A stretch of 64,000 bases of DNA from Desulfomicrobium macestii (lineage in GTDB: Bacteria; Desulfobacterota; Desulfovibrionia; Desulfovibrionales; Desulfomicrobiaceae): positions 117,834-181,833 of the forward strand of contig NZ_JADBGG010000003.1 in the NCBI RefSeq assembly GCF_014873765.1, read 5' to 3'. Position numbers and translations under genes: made by a program. The notes beneath the pieces were generated by a model that saw nothing but the letters and a program-made list of their open reading frames with translations, was not told the origin of the DNA and made no database searches. Below, piece after piece: positions 26,365 through 34,393 of this stretch (its first letter is position 1; each line of letters begins with the position of its first letter).

Positions 26365-27383
26365 GTGGTCATGCGGCCTATCGGCGGGAACGAGCACCAT
26401 TTTTCCTGTTGCGCCGAAGGCCAGGACGCCAGGGTTTCGGTGAGTTCCTCCTGGGTGATGCCTACCGCGCCGACCTGTCCGACCACCAGTCCGGCGGCGC
26501 AATTGGCCAGTATGCAGGAGCTGAGCAGATCGAGGCCTGAGCTCAGGCCAAGGGCAATGACCGCGATGACGGTATCTCCCGCACCGGTCACGTCGAAGAC
26601 CTTCTTGGCCGTGGTTGGCAGGTGAAAGACCCCCTGGCCGGGCAGGAATACAGCCATGCCCTCCGCGCCCAGGGTGATGACCAGGCTTTGCAGTCCCCGT
26701 TGCGTGATGATCCTTTTGCCCGCCTCAAGTATTTCCTCGCGGGTTGTAATGGCCATCTCGGCGCCTTCGGATGCTTCCTTCTTGTTCGGCGTCATGCAGT
26801 AAAGATCCTCGTAGTGAGGGAAATTGCATGTCTTGGGATCCAGAATGATTTTTTGGTCCGGCTTTTTCCGTTCGCGCAGCCAGTTCAGGAATTCTCCTGA
26901 AATGACGCCCTTGCCGTAGTCGGAGAGGATGATCGTATCAAAACCGTCGAGCCGGCTTTCCACTGTTTCCAGAAGCGACGAGAATTCCCCTGCATCGAGG
27001 GGCCGGTTCGTTTCCCTGTCCACGCGCAGCATCTGTTGGTGCTGGGCCATGATACGGGTCTTCAGTGTCGTTTCACGTGATGCCGACCGGATAAGATGAC
27101 TTTCAACGCCGAGCGTGCCGCAGAGGTCCTGCAGGTTGTCTCCATAGAGATCCTGGCCGCAAATGCTCACCAGGGTGGGGCACCCGCCAAGGGTGGCCAC
27201 GTTCTGGGCCACATTGCCGGCGCCGCCGATCTTGAAGACCTGTTCGGTGATTTTGACTATGGGCACGGGCGCTTCGGGCGAAATTCTTTCAACCAGCCCC
27301 TTTTGATACTGATCGAGCATGATGTCGCCGATGATGAGCACCTTGGAGCCGATCATACGCGAGGCATTGAACGCCAGATTCAT
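26361..27383 (-). CDS. hldA: D-glycero-beta-D-manno-heptose-7-phosphate kinase (PfkB family)
   Basis: This 340-residue PfkB sugar kinase matches the kinase half of HldE: VLIIGDIMLDQYQKG, ERISPEAPVPIVK, GGAGNVAQNVATLGG, and the ATP/anion-hole segment DVTGAGDTVIAVIALGL with catalytic Asp. It phosphorylates heptose-7-phosphate at C1 in ADP-heptose synthesis for LPS inner core. The adenylyltransferase half is a separate gene at 33914-34393, so HldE is split here. Its start overlaps the parB stop by 4 nt, indicating coupling with the partition gene. The C-terminal tail after about residue 320 is not conserved in the family. Confidence 0.93.
   Translation of the reverse strand: MNLAFNASRMIGSKVLIIGDIMLDQYQKGLVERISPEAPVPIVKITEQVFKIGGAGNVAQNVATLGGCPTLVSICGQDLYGDNLQDLCGTLGVESHLIRSASRETTLKTRIMAQHQQMLRVDRETNRPLDAGEFSSLLETVESRLDGFDTIILSDYGKGVISGEFLNWLRERKKPDQKIILDPKTCNFPHYEDLYCMTPNKKEASEGAEMAITTREEILEAGKRIITQRGLQSLVITLGAEGMAVFLPGQGVFHLPTTAKKVFDVTGAGDTVIAVIALGLSSGLDLLSSCILANCAAGLVVGQVGAVGITQEELTETLASWPSAQQEKWCSFPPIGRMTT
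27069..27084. promoter_or_regulatory. parS-like site (12/16), inside hldA
   Basis: cgtttcacgtgatgcc matches the parS consensus TGTTTCACGTGAAACA at 12 of 16 bases with an uninterrupted GTTTCACGTGA core. It lies 300 bp from the parB stop codon. Confidence 0.5.
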
Positions 27384-28261
27384 ATTTCCTGCTCCTTTGC
27401 CATTCGTTCAAGGAAAGACGCTATTTTTTCCCTTTCTTCGTTGCTTGCGTAAGCGAACACGATTTTTCCTTTTTTTGGCGTTCCCGAGTGTTTGACGGTG
27501 AAGGTGCCTGCCAGGGCCTTGACCACGTCCGCTATGTCTTCGGCCATGGGTTTGGCGCGGCGCGGTTTTTCTTCTTCCGGCTCGTTCTGGTTTTTGATTT
27601 TTTTGACCAGCTCTTCCGTGGCGCGCACGTTCAGATTCTTTTGCAGAATCTTTTCAGCCAAGCGGGTCATGCTCTCGGGATCATCGAGCCCGAGCAGCGC
27701 CCTGGCGTGTCCGGCGGAGAGGGCATTGGTCTCCAGAAGGTTCTGCACTTTTTCGGGCAGCTTCAGGAGCCGAAGGCTGTTGGTCACGGCGGGTCTGCTT
27801 TTGCCGATCTTGTCGGCCAGCTCTTCCTGGGTGATCTTGAAATGTTCCTTGATCTGCCCCAGAGCCCGCGCTTCCTCGATCGGGTTGAGATCCTCGCGCT
27901 GCAGGTTTTCGATGAGCGCGATGGCCATGCTTTCATGGTCGTCCATGCGCCGGACTATGCAGTCGATGGTATCAAGCCCGGCCATGCGGCAGGCCCGCCA
28001 GCGCCTTTCCCCGGCCACGAGTTCGTAGTGTCCCGTTGGCAGCGGTCTGACCAGCACCGGCTGGATCAGGCCCTGGCTCTTGATGGAGGCGGCCAGCTCT
28101 TCCAGCGCCGCCTGGTCGAAGTGGTGGCGTGGCTGGTGGATGTTGGGCTCAAGCGCGTTTATGTCCAGCGTCACTATTTCTGCTTCGTGTTCGGGTTCGA
28201 CATTGCGGCTTTTGATGAGTACATCAAGCCCGCGACCGAGCCCGCGTTTTTTCATGGTCAT
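27380..28261 (-). CDS. parB: Chromosome partitioning protein ParB (Spo0J/CTPase family)
   Basis: The 293-residue protein has the ParB order: an N-terminal ParA-interacting basic start (KKRGLGRGLDVLI), the CTP-binding domain with PRHHFDQAALEELAASIK, VRPLP and GERRWRA, and NLQREDLNPIEEA. A helix-turn-helix (TQEELADKIGKSRPAVTNSL) contacts parS, and a C-terminal dimer domain completes it. It would load on the parS-like sites in this region and organise the origin with ParA. The ATG at 28261 is followed by another at 28255; neither has a strong RBS. parA is close by but separated by an opposite-strand gene, unlike the usual parAB operon. hldA follows with a 4-nt overlap. Confidence 0.95.
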   Translation of the reverse strand: MTMKKRGLGRGLDVLIKSRNVEPEHEAEIVTLDINALEPNIHQPRHHFDQAALEELAASIKSQGLIQPVLVRPLPTGHYELVAGERRWRACRMAGLDTIDCIVRRMDDHESMAIALIENLQREDLNPIEEARALGQIKEHFKITQEELADKIGKSRPAVTNSLRLLKLPEKVQNLLETNALSAGHARALLGLDDPESMTRLAEKILQKNLNVRATEELVKKIKNQNEPEEEKPRRAKPMAEDIADVVKALAGTFTVKHSGTPKKGKIVFAYASNEEREKIASFLERMAKEQEI

Positions 28262-28358
28262 GCTTTACCCGCGGATGTTTGCGTCAAGGGCCGTTGACCC
28301 CTGGCGATTCGTATTTAAAGACAGATGATTGTCCAAACCTTCAACTTCCGGAGTCACT

Positions 28359-28769
28359 GTGAACAAGGATACGGCCATCAGATACGTAGTCGATGCCAAG
28401 GGTGCGCCCCAGGGTGTTTTTATCGAAGAGGAAATGTGGCAGCATGTATGCCGGCATGTTCTCTCCGTAGTGGAGAAGCTCTATCCCTCGGTAGATCCCA
28501 TTGTCGAACCCATGGCTGACCTGCAGCTCCTCGAAAAATATTGGGACCTCCGTTACGAGCTGCCCACCGACGTGACGTGTGAAACCTGCGGATCAACCAC
28601 CGAGGACTGGAAGGCCGACGAACCCCGCAAGTTCATGCTGCGTGCCGCCAACATGGGCGGGCTGCTTGCATTCCAGTGTGTCGCTTGCAAGTCGCGCATC
28701 ACCAAACGCCATTTCAAGGACAAGGTCACCGTGACCTGCACGCCTCAGGTCGCCTGCTCCTGCGATTGA
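28359..28769 (+). CDS. Hypothetical protein with a four-cysteine zinc-ribbon-like C-terminus, located between parA and parB
   Basis: This 136-residue protein begins at GTG 28359, with GGAG six bases upstream (MNKDTAIRYVVDAKGAPQG). Residues about 15-45 look like an antitoxin- or prevent-host-death-type helix/strand segment (GVFIEEEMWQHVCRHVLSVV), but I cannot assign a family. The C-terminal part has TCETCGS and CVACKSR, a plausible zinc ribbon, then a final CTPQVACSC with three more cysteines. It is transcribed against the par genes and its last 25 nt overlap the parA 3' end. Function unknown. Confidence 0.7.
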   Translation: MNKDTAIRYVVDAKGAPQGVFIEEEMWQHVCRHVLSVVEKLYPSVDPIVEPMADLQLLEKYWDLRYELPTDVTCETCGSTTEDWKADEPRKFMLRAANMGGLLAFQCVACKSRITKRHFKDKVTVTCTPQVACSCD

Positions 28770-29533
28770 CCCAGCTTCTTGTCGATCAGTTCCTGGGCCA
28801 GCGTGATATAGGACTGGGTTCCCATGGACCTGATGTCGTAGAGTATGGCTGGAAGGCCATGGCTCGGCGCCTCCGACAGGCGCACGTTTCTCGGTATCGA
28901 TGTTGTGAACACAAGCTCTTTGAAGTGGTCGCGCACCTCGCGTTCGACCATGAATGAGAGCTTGTTGCGTTTGTCGAACATGGTCAAAAGTATGCCCAGG
29001 ATGTCGAGGTCGGGATTCAGCCTTTCCTTGACCAGTCCGTAGGTTTTCATGAGCTGTGCGATTCCTTCCAGCGCGTAGTATTCGCATTGAAGCGGAACGA
29101 GCAGCCATCTGGCCGCGCACAGGGCGTTGATGGTGATCAGCCCCAGTGATGGAGGACAGTCGATCAGGATGTAGTCGTACTCCGGGCTCAGCAGTTTCAC
29201 GATGCCGCGCAGTATGAATTCCCTGTCCTTCTCTTCGCCAAGTTCGATCTCCGCGCCTACCAGGTCCGGCGTTGAAGGGAGTATTTTCAGGAATTCCATG
29301 TCGGAATCAACGATGCCCTTGCGTGCCTCTTCCGGAGAGAAAAGGGCCTGGTAGATCGAACTTTGCACCTGGCTCACGTCGACGCCAAGGCCGCTTGAAG
29401 CATTGGCCTGCGGGTCGCAATCAATGACCAGTACGCGCTGTTCCATGGCCGCCAGTGATGCCGCAAGATTAACGGTGGTGGTGGTTTTGCCCACCCCGCC
29501 TTTCTGATTTGCCAAAACGATTGTCTGCGCCAA
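28745..29533 (-). CDS. parA: Chromosome partitioning ATPase ParA (Soj family)
   Basis: The 262-residue MinD/ParA ATPase has the deviant Walker A (NQKGGVGKTTTTVNLAASL), switch segment VLVIDCDPQANASSGLG and Walker B YDYILIDCPPSLG. A TTG at 29533 is the preferred start: GGAGGG lies seven bases upstream and it gives the usual M-A-Q-T-I-V-L-A-N-Q opening. A longer GTG start at 29563 would add ten non-conserved residues and include a parS-like sequence. Its 3' end overlaps the convergent zinc-ribbon gene by 25 nt. ParA with ParB segregates chromosome origins. Confidence 0.95.
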   Translation of the reverse strand: MAQTIVLANQKGGVGKTTTTVNLAASLAAMEQRVLVIDCDPQANASSGLGVDVSQVQSSIYQALFSPEEARKGIVDSDMEFLKILPSTPDLVGAEIELGEEKDREFILRGIVKLLSPEYDYILIDCPPSLGLITINALCAARWLLVPLQCEYYALEGIAQLMKTYGLVKERLNPDLDILGILLTMFDKRNKLSFMVEREVRDHFKELVFTTSIPRNVRLSEAPSHGLPAILYDIRSMGTQSYITLAQELIDKKLGQSQEQAT

Positions 29534-29555
29534 AAGTCTTCCCTCCAGATCCTGT

Positions 29556-29571
29556 TGTTTCACGGGGAACT
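29556..29571. promoter_or_regulatory. parS-like site immediately upstream of parA
   Basis: tgtttcacggggaact differs at two positions from TGTTTCACGGGAAACA, the complement of the 31087 site, and at three from the parS consensus. It overlaps the stop codon of the epimerase gene and lies 22 bp from the parA start, where ParB binding could affect parA expression. Confidence 0.6.
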
Positions 29572-30577
29572 AAGGACGGTAGTAATCTTTGTACCAGGCG
29601 ATGAACTTCTCTATTCCTTCCTCGATGCTTGTGGATGGCTTGAATCCGACTTCCTTGATCAGGTCATCGATGTTGGCGTAGGTCGCCGGCACGTCTCCGG
29701 GCTGGATATCCATGTAGTTGCGCACGGCTTTTTGGCCCAGGGCATTCTCAAGCACGGTGATGAACTGCTCAAGTTCCACGGTGTTGTTGTTGCCGATGTT
29801 GTAGAGCTTGTAAGGCGCGGGGGAGGTGCTCGGGTCGGGATTCTTGCCGTCCCATGCCGGATTGTCTGCCGGAACATGACTCACGATCCGGAACACGCCC
29901 TCGACGATGTCGTCGATGTAGGTGAAGTCCCTGCGCATCTTGCCATGATTGAAGACGTTGATCGGCTTTCCTTCGCAGATAGCCTTGGTGAAGAGGTACA
30001 GCGCCATGTCGGGGCGCCCCCAGGGGCCGTACACCGTGAAGAAGCGCAGACCTGTGGTCGGCAGCTTGTAAAGGTATGAATAGGTGTGCGCCATCAGTTC
30101 GTTTGATTTCTTGCTGGCCGCGTACAGACTCACGGGATGGTCCACATTGTCGTGGACGGAAAAGGGCATGGATGTGTTCAGCCCGTAAACCGAGCTCGAC
30201 GAGGCGTACACCAGGTGCTTCGTACCGTTGTGGCGGCAGCATTCCAGCAGGTTTGCAAAGCCTACTATATTGGAATCAATGTAGGATTTCGGGTTCAGAA
30301 GGGAGTATCTGACACCCGCCTGAGCCGCCAGATTGACCACGTGTGTAAACTCGTTGGCCTTGAAATATGCATCCAGGGCTACGCCGTCAGCGAGGTCGAT
30401 GGGCTCGAAATGGAAATTTGAATCCTGTTGCAGAAGCTTCAGGCGGTCTTTTTTCAAGTCCACCGAGTAGTAGTCATTGAGGTTGTCCAGGCCAAATACG
30501 GAAGTTCCCGCGGCAAGAAAGCGTTTGGCGAGGTGAAAACCGATAAATCCCGCCGCGCCCGTGATAAGAATTTTCAT
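29570..30577 (-). CDS. NAD-dependent nucleotide-sugar epimerase (UDP-glucuronate 4-epimerase-like)
   Basis: This 335-residue extended short-chain dehydrogenase has the TGAAGFIGFH NAD motif, a YAASKKSNE active-site YxxxK with Ser in ASSSSVYG, and RFFTVYGPWGRPDMA. The last is typical of UDP-glucuronate/UDP-galacturonate 4-epimerases (CapI/LpsL type). It would provide a hexuronic acid for capsule or LPS. Start at 30577 has GGAG six bases upstream. It is upstream of parA on the same strand with the parS-like site between. Substrate inferred. Confidence 0.9.
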   Translation of the reverse strand: MKILITGAAGFIGFHLAKRFLAAGTSVFGLDNLNDYYSVDLKKDRLKLLQQDSNFHFEPIDLADGVALDAYFKANEFTHVVNLAAQAGVRYSLLNPKSYIDSNIVGFANLLECCRHNGTKHLVYASSSSVYGLNTSMPFSVHDNVDHPVSLYAASKKSNELMAHTYSYLYKLPTTGLRFFTVYGPWGRPDMALYLFTKAICEGKPINVFNHGKMRRDFTYIDDIVEGVFRIVSHVPADNPAWDGKNPDPSTSPAPYKLYNIGNNNTVELEQFITVLENALGQKAVRNYMDIQPGDVPATYANIDDLIKEVGFKPSTSIEEGIEKFIAWYKDYYRP

Positions 30578-30581
30578 GCAA

Positions 30582-30597
30582 TGCTCCATGTGAAACA
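30582..30597. promoter_or_regulatory. parS-like site (13/16), upstream of the epimerase gene
   Basis: tgctccatgtgaaaca matches the parS consensus at 13 of 16 positions with a strong right half (GTGAAACA). It covers the leader and RBS of the epimerase gene. Confidence 0.5.
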
Positions 30598-30707
30598 AAA
30601 TATGAAAAACATCTAACCTAAGGCTGTTTGGTGGGCAATACGGAATTTGAGATGTGCGGTTGCTTTTTTGTGAATTGAATTTTTAAGGCCCCGTCAGGAG
30701 CGGGCGA

Positions 30708-31328
30708 TCAGATGCTCTGCAGGATTTTCCAGGCTTCATTTTTGACTTGCTGGTTGCCTTGCGCCATCTCTTCCAGGCTTGGCAGGGTTACGACCGGGCA
30801 GTCTGATTGTCCCAGAAGATTTTTGATACGGGCGTGAACCGTTTCATCAGTTGATTTGCGGTCCAGGAAGAGCAGGATCCGTTGCGGCCTGAAGTGATCC
30901 AGTCCTTTGCGGAAAGTTCCGGAGTCCAGATCGAGGGGCCATGAGCTGATATCCCCGGCTTGCCATTTGAGGTGCAGGCAGACGGACTCCTGGATTTTTT
31001 TGAAGACGACCAGGCGGGGCGGATTTGTCGCCTTTTGCATGTCTTCATAGAGCCCGAGGTACGTCCACATGGAGCGAACCGGTGATTGTTTCCCGTGAAA
31101 CAATGACCGTAGTAAAATGGGAAGCGGTTCACTTGCGGGTGAAGACGGTTTTTGGACTGTTGGGTTTTGGCTTGGCGTTTCAGGTCTTGGAGCCGCCTTC
31201 AAAGGTGCCGGCGCTGGCGGCGTCTCTTCGGCCGCCTCTGTCCGGGGAAGCAGGACATGGGTGACACCAAGACGCTTCAGGGTGCGCTGGGCTTCGGTCA
31301 GGGTGTGTTCATTGAGATCCAATCCCAA
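30708..31328 (-). CDS. Conserved hypothetical protein co-located with coaBC
   Basis: The 206-residue protein overlaps the 3' end of coaBC by 31 nt, so the two are co-translated. The N-terminal helix (LTEAQRTLKRLGVTHVLLPR) is followed by a Pro/Ala-rich linker (about 30-70) and a C-terminal alpha/beta domain (RLVVFKKIQESVCLHLKW, RPQRILLFLDRKSTDETV, CPVVTLPSLEEMA). I do not recognise the family. The layout could be a uracil-DNA-glycosylase-like fold, but the catalytic motifs are not visible. No signal or membrane segment. Confidence 0.6.
   Translation of the reverse strand: MGLDLNEHTLTEAQRTLKRLGVTHVLLPRTEAAEETPPAPAPLKAAPRPETPSQNPTVQKPSSPASEPLPILLRSLFHGKQSPVRSMWTYLGLYEDMQKATNPPRLVVFKKIQESVCLHLKWQAGDISSWPLDLDSGTFRKGLDHFRPQRILLFLDRKSTDETVHARIKNLLGQSDCPVVTLPSLEEMAQGNQQVKNEAWKILQSI
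31087..31102. promoter_or_regulatory. parS site (15/16)
   Basis: tgtttcccgtgaaaca differs from the parS consensus TGTTTCACGTGAAACA by a single base and is the best match in the window. It lies inside the hypothetical gene at 30708-31328, as is common for parS sites embedded in coding sequence. Confidence 0.85.
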
Positions 31329-32509
31329 ATCCTCCAGGCAATTTCAGTTTTGGGCAGCTGCGGCCACGCTTCCTGTCGGCCGTGTCGATCCATGACCAAA
31401 ACCCTGTTGGTGCATGATGCAAAGCCGGCACCGGCCTCGTCTATGGGATTGGCTACGAGCAGATCAAGATTTTTTTTGGCGAGCTTCAGCGCGGCATTCT
31501 TTTCGAGGTCTTGCGCTTCAGCGGCAAAGCCGATGGTTTGTTGCCATGATTTTTTGGCGTTGCTCAGGGTTGCGAGGATGTCAGGGTTGGGCTCAAAAGT
31601 CAGGCTCAGGGTTTCTCCGCTCTTTTTGAATTTGCCCGTGGAGCAGGCCGGAGGACGAAAGTCAGCCACGGCTGCCGTGAAGCATCCGATGTCCTGCGTT
31701 GGAAAAATGTCCTGGGCGGCTTCAAACATGTCACGGGCCGTGACCACGGGCACGCGCTGGATCATGGACGGCAGGGCGATTTCCGCCGGGCCGGTGATGG
31801 CGGTGACTTCGGCGCCGCGCAGGGCCGCAGCGACGGCCAGGCTGGCCCCCATGATTCCGCTTGAGGGATTGGACCAGAAGCGGGCCTTGTCAAAGTATTC
31901 TCTGGTTGGGCCGAGCGTAATCATGATTTTCTTGCCGCTAAGGTCCTGAGGCGAAAGCGCGGCCAGGGTACGGATGAAAATCTCGTCCAGTGGGGCAAGC
32001 CTGCCCTGACCCGTGTCACCGCAGGCGACATTGCCGCATTCGGGTTCAATGAGCGTAACGCCGCGTTCACCTAGCACGGACCAGTTGTGGCGGGTTGCCG
32101 GGGCGCTCCACATACGCGGGTTCATGGCCGGAGCCACCAGCACCGGGCCGGAGTAGGCCAAAAGCTGACAGCTGAGCAGGTCGTCGGCGATGCCGCAGGC
32201 CATTTTGGCGATCATGTTCGCAGTCGTTGGAACAACGACAAAGGCATCGGCCACCGATGGTTCGAGATGATCGAAATTGGCGCCACTGGAAAACATGTCG
32301 GTGTAGAGAGGATCAGCTCCGAGCGCCCCAAAGGAAAGGTCGGTCACGAATTTGCGGGCCGATTCCGTCAGGGTCACTCCGACTTGAAGGTGCAAATGCA
32401 AAAAGGCCCTGGTCAGATCCAGGGCCTTGTATGCTGCAATGGAGCCGGTGACTCCCAGGTGGATACGTTTCCCGTGAAACGTGTCGAACAGGTAGTGTGC
32501 GGGAATCAC
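31298..32509 (-). CDS. coaBC: Bifunctional phosphopantothenoylcysteine decarboxylase/phosphopantothenate-cysteine ligase
   Basis: This 403-residue CoaBC catalyses two steps of coenzyme A synthesis. The N-terminal flavin decarboxylase shows GVTGSIAAYKALDLTR, the catalytic-type PAMNPRMW and the CGxTGxGR-like ACGDTGQGRLA. The C-terminal ligase starts at about residue 190 with ITLGPTREYFDKARFWSNPSSGIMG and contains AAVADFRP and an AAEAQDLEKNAALKLAKKNLD dimer/CTP segment. Length is normal. Its start overlaps the lipoprotein gene stop by 4 nt. A parS-like sequence is embedded near its start. Confidence 0.95.
   Translation of the reverse strand: MIPAHYLFDTFHGKRIHLGVTGSIAAYKALDLTRAFLHLHLQVGVTLTESARKFVTDLSFGALGADPLYTDMFSSGANFDHLEPSVADAFVVVPTTANMIAKMACGIADDLLSCQLLAYSGPVLVAPAMNPRMWSAPATRHNWSVLGERGVTLIEPECGNVACGDTGQGRLAPLDEIFIRTLAALSPQDLSGKKIMITLGPTREYFDKARFWSNPSSGIMGASLAVAAALRGAEVTAITGPAEIALPSMIQRVPVVTARDMFEAAQDIFPTQDIGCFTAAVADFRPPACSTGKFKKSGETLSLTFEPNPDILATLSNAKKSWQQTIGFAAEAQDLEKNAALKLAKKNLDLLVANPIDEAGAGFASCTNRVLVMDRHGRQEAWPQLPKTEIAWRIWDWISMNTP
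32466..32481. promoter_or_regulatory. parS-like site (13/16), inside coaBC
   Basis: cgtttcccgtgaaacg is a perfect-armed variant of the 31087 site (13 of 16 to consensus). It lies in the first codons of coaBC. Confidence 0.6.
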
Positions 32510-33036
32510 TGCGACAACGTCCTTTCGGAGTCCAGGCCCGTTCCCGCTGGCGGGTAGGTCTGGTAAGGATCAGCGGGGGGCGGGGTGCCGATGGAATAGG
32601 CAGGTTCGCTGCTGCCCGCGACCTTGGGGGATACCTTGATCTCAAGCCACGTGTACCACATGGGGCTTTCCTCGATGGTAATCATGCAGACGCGATTTTC
32701 TTTTGTAAAAACAAGGTGATAGCGCTGGTATTTCTGGTAGGTGACCATGGTCCAGCCGTCTTTGGGCATGGTGTTGAAGAAAAAGTCGAAAAGCGAAATG
32801 GGTTCGGCTCGGCCGCGAAAGACGATGGTTCCGTACTTGCCGCTTTCCATGGGAGAAATGGCAGACTTTTTGGTCTGAATCTCCATTTCTTCGGGTACGC
32901 GAATGTCTTTGAAATCATAGTAGAAACTGTTTTGTGTCGGGGCGGCTCCGGGATCTTCGGAGGTGGTGCCGTTAAAGGTGGCGCAACCCCACGAAGATAG
33001 CAGCAAGGCTACAAGAATCAGTTTAAGATAACGCAT
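32506..33036 (-). CDS. Predicted lipoprotein of unknown function
   Basis: The 176-residue protein begins MRYLKLILVALLLSSWGCAT, a lipoprotein signal with lipobox SWGC (Cys18). The mature part has a folded domain (about 45-145: FKDIRVPEEMEIQTKKS, GRAEPISLFDFFFNTMPKDG, WTMVTYQKYQRYHLVFTK) followed by a Pro-rich tail (GTPPPADPYQTYPPAGTG). The pattern of a 100-residue beta/alpha domain that responds to a change in mode is unfamiliar and no named family is assigned. It is translationally coupled to coaBC by a 4-nt overlap. Confidence 0.8.
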   Translation of the reverse strand: MRYLKLILVALLLSSWGCATFNGTTSEDPGAAPTQNSFYYDFKDIRVPEEMEIQTKKSAISPMESGKYGTIVFRGRAEPISLFDFFFNTMPKDGWTMVTYQKYQRYHLVFTKENRVCMITIEESPMWYTWLEIKVSPKVAGSSEPAYSIGTPPPADPYQTYPPAGTGLDSERTLSQ

Positions 33037-33126
33037 GAGTGTAATCCTTTCAGGAACGTTAAAATTGGAGATCGCAAGTTCTTGGGCTGAAAATCTAGCA
33101 ACATCGGCAGTGAGATCAAGTTTTTT

Positions 33127-33843
33127 TTAAGAGCCGGCACTTTCTTCAAGCCGCCTGGCCTTGGCCGCTTCGTCAAGCCAACCCCCGTCTTCCAGGGATT
33201 GTGCGGCCAGAGCGTACATGCGGTGTGTTCCCTCCGTGTACACGGCGTGGATCAGTTCCTCTGCATATCCCTTGAAAACGCCGTGAACGAGATCGCTTTG
33301 AGCGTAAAGAAATCGGGCCAGCAGAGGGTTTTCATGGTGGAGGGGAAGATATAGGATGAAAAGGCGCTTGCAATGGAAGATGATGAAACGAATGCGGCGA
33401 ACCTCGCGCTCTATGCTTTCCGAAGTCTGCCTGATGACCGCATAGAGTTCCGAACCGATATGCTGCTCTTCCGGCGTGAGCCCGACGCCCTGCTGCAGTT
33501 GCTTGAAGCGGGGCTTGTAGTTCATCTGCTGGTAGGCGTCTTCCTTGAGCTTTATGCACTCGTGGAAGATGTAGCCCAGCGCCCAGTCCAGGTACTCGCC
33601 GAAAACCGCGAAGGATGTCCTCTCTTCGTTGCGGAAAAGCAGATGGGAGGTGTCTTTGAGCCTCCAGAGCAGGCCCTTGCTGTTTTGGCGGCCGAGCATG
33701 TCGTCAAAGAAATGGAAGCTCACGGACCCGCTTGCGTCGTACTCGGAAAAATGATTTTCCAAAGCACTGGCGATCTGGCAGAAATCGCGCAGAACGTCGC
33801 GTACGAAGGAATCATGTTTGGACTTGAGCCAGCTTTTGGACAT
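33127..33843 (-). CDS. Conserved hypothetical cytoplasmic protein, helical
   Basis: This 238-residue protein has no signal peptide. It is rich in aromatic and charged residues and appears mostly helical: [74 protein letters not shown] do not recognise a family. The start at 33843 is preferred over upstream in-frame ATGs because those would overlap the divergent hldC gene. The gene ends 90 bp from the lipoprotein gene on the same strand. Confidence 0.65.
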   Translation of the reverse strand: MSKSWLKSKHDSFVRDVLRDFCQIASALENHFSEYDASGSVSFHFFDDMLGRQNSKGLLWRLKDTSHLLFRNEERTSFAVFGEYLDWALGYIFHECIKLKEDAYQQMNYKPRFKQLQQGVGLTPEEQHIGSELYAVIRQTSESIEREVRRIRFIIFHCKRLFILYLPLHHENPLLARFLYAQSDLVHGVFKGYAEELIHAVYTEGTHRMYALAAQSLEDGGWLDEAAKARRLEESAGS

Positions 33844-33913
33844 TGCACATCCCGTACTCATTTTTCGCGACATGTACGGCACCCCCAGACATCCGTCAAA
33901 CCCACAAGAATCG

Positions 33914-34393
33914 ATGAATACCGAACAAAAAATCATTTCTCCCGAACAAATTGCAAGGCCAGGCGGCAAGGTCGTGTTCACCAATGGCTGCTTCGACATC
34001 ATCCACCCGGGCCATGTGGACTATCTGGAGCGGGCCAGGAGCATGGGCTCCTGCCTGGTCGTCGGCCTCAACAGCGACGCTTCGGTCAGGCGCCTAAAAG
34101 GCGCGCTGCGGCCGGTCAACGAACAGCAAAGCCGGGCGCGGGTGCTGGCGGCCCTGGCCTGCGTGGATTTCGTCATCATCTTCGACGAGGACACGCCTCT
34201 TGAACTGATCCGCAAGGTCCGCCCGGACGTGCTGGTCAAGGGCGGGGACTGGAGCGTAGACCGGATAGTGGGGCGAGAGGAGGTGGAGGCGGCGGGAGGG
34301 ACGGTCTGCTCCATCCCGCTGTTGGCCGGATATTCAACCACGGGGACGGTAGAACGCATCGTGGCCATGCATCAAAGAGGCGGCAATGGATAG
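33914..34393 (+). CDS. hldC: D-glycero-beta-D-manno-heptose 1-phosphate adenylyltransferase
   Basis: The 159-residue cytidylyltransferase-fold enzyme has [20 protein letters not shown] (nucleotide-binding HxGH), [15 protein letters not shown] and [14 protein letters not shown], typical of RfaE2/HldC. It makes ADP-heptose from heptose-1-phosphate. With the separate kinase at 26361-27383 it replaces the fused HldE. The 3' end overlaps the GspE-like gene by 8 nt. The ATG at 33914 has only a weak RBS, and upstream in-frame starts are non-conserved. Confidence 0.93.
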   Translation: MNTEQKIISPEQIARPGGKVVFTNGCFDIIHPGHVDYLERARSMGSCLVVGLNSDASVRRLKGALRPVNEQQSRARVLAALACVDFVIIFDEDTPLELIRKVRPDVLVKGGDWSVDRIVGREEVEAAGGTVCSIPLLAGYSTTGTVERIVAMHQRGGNG

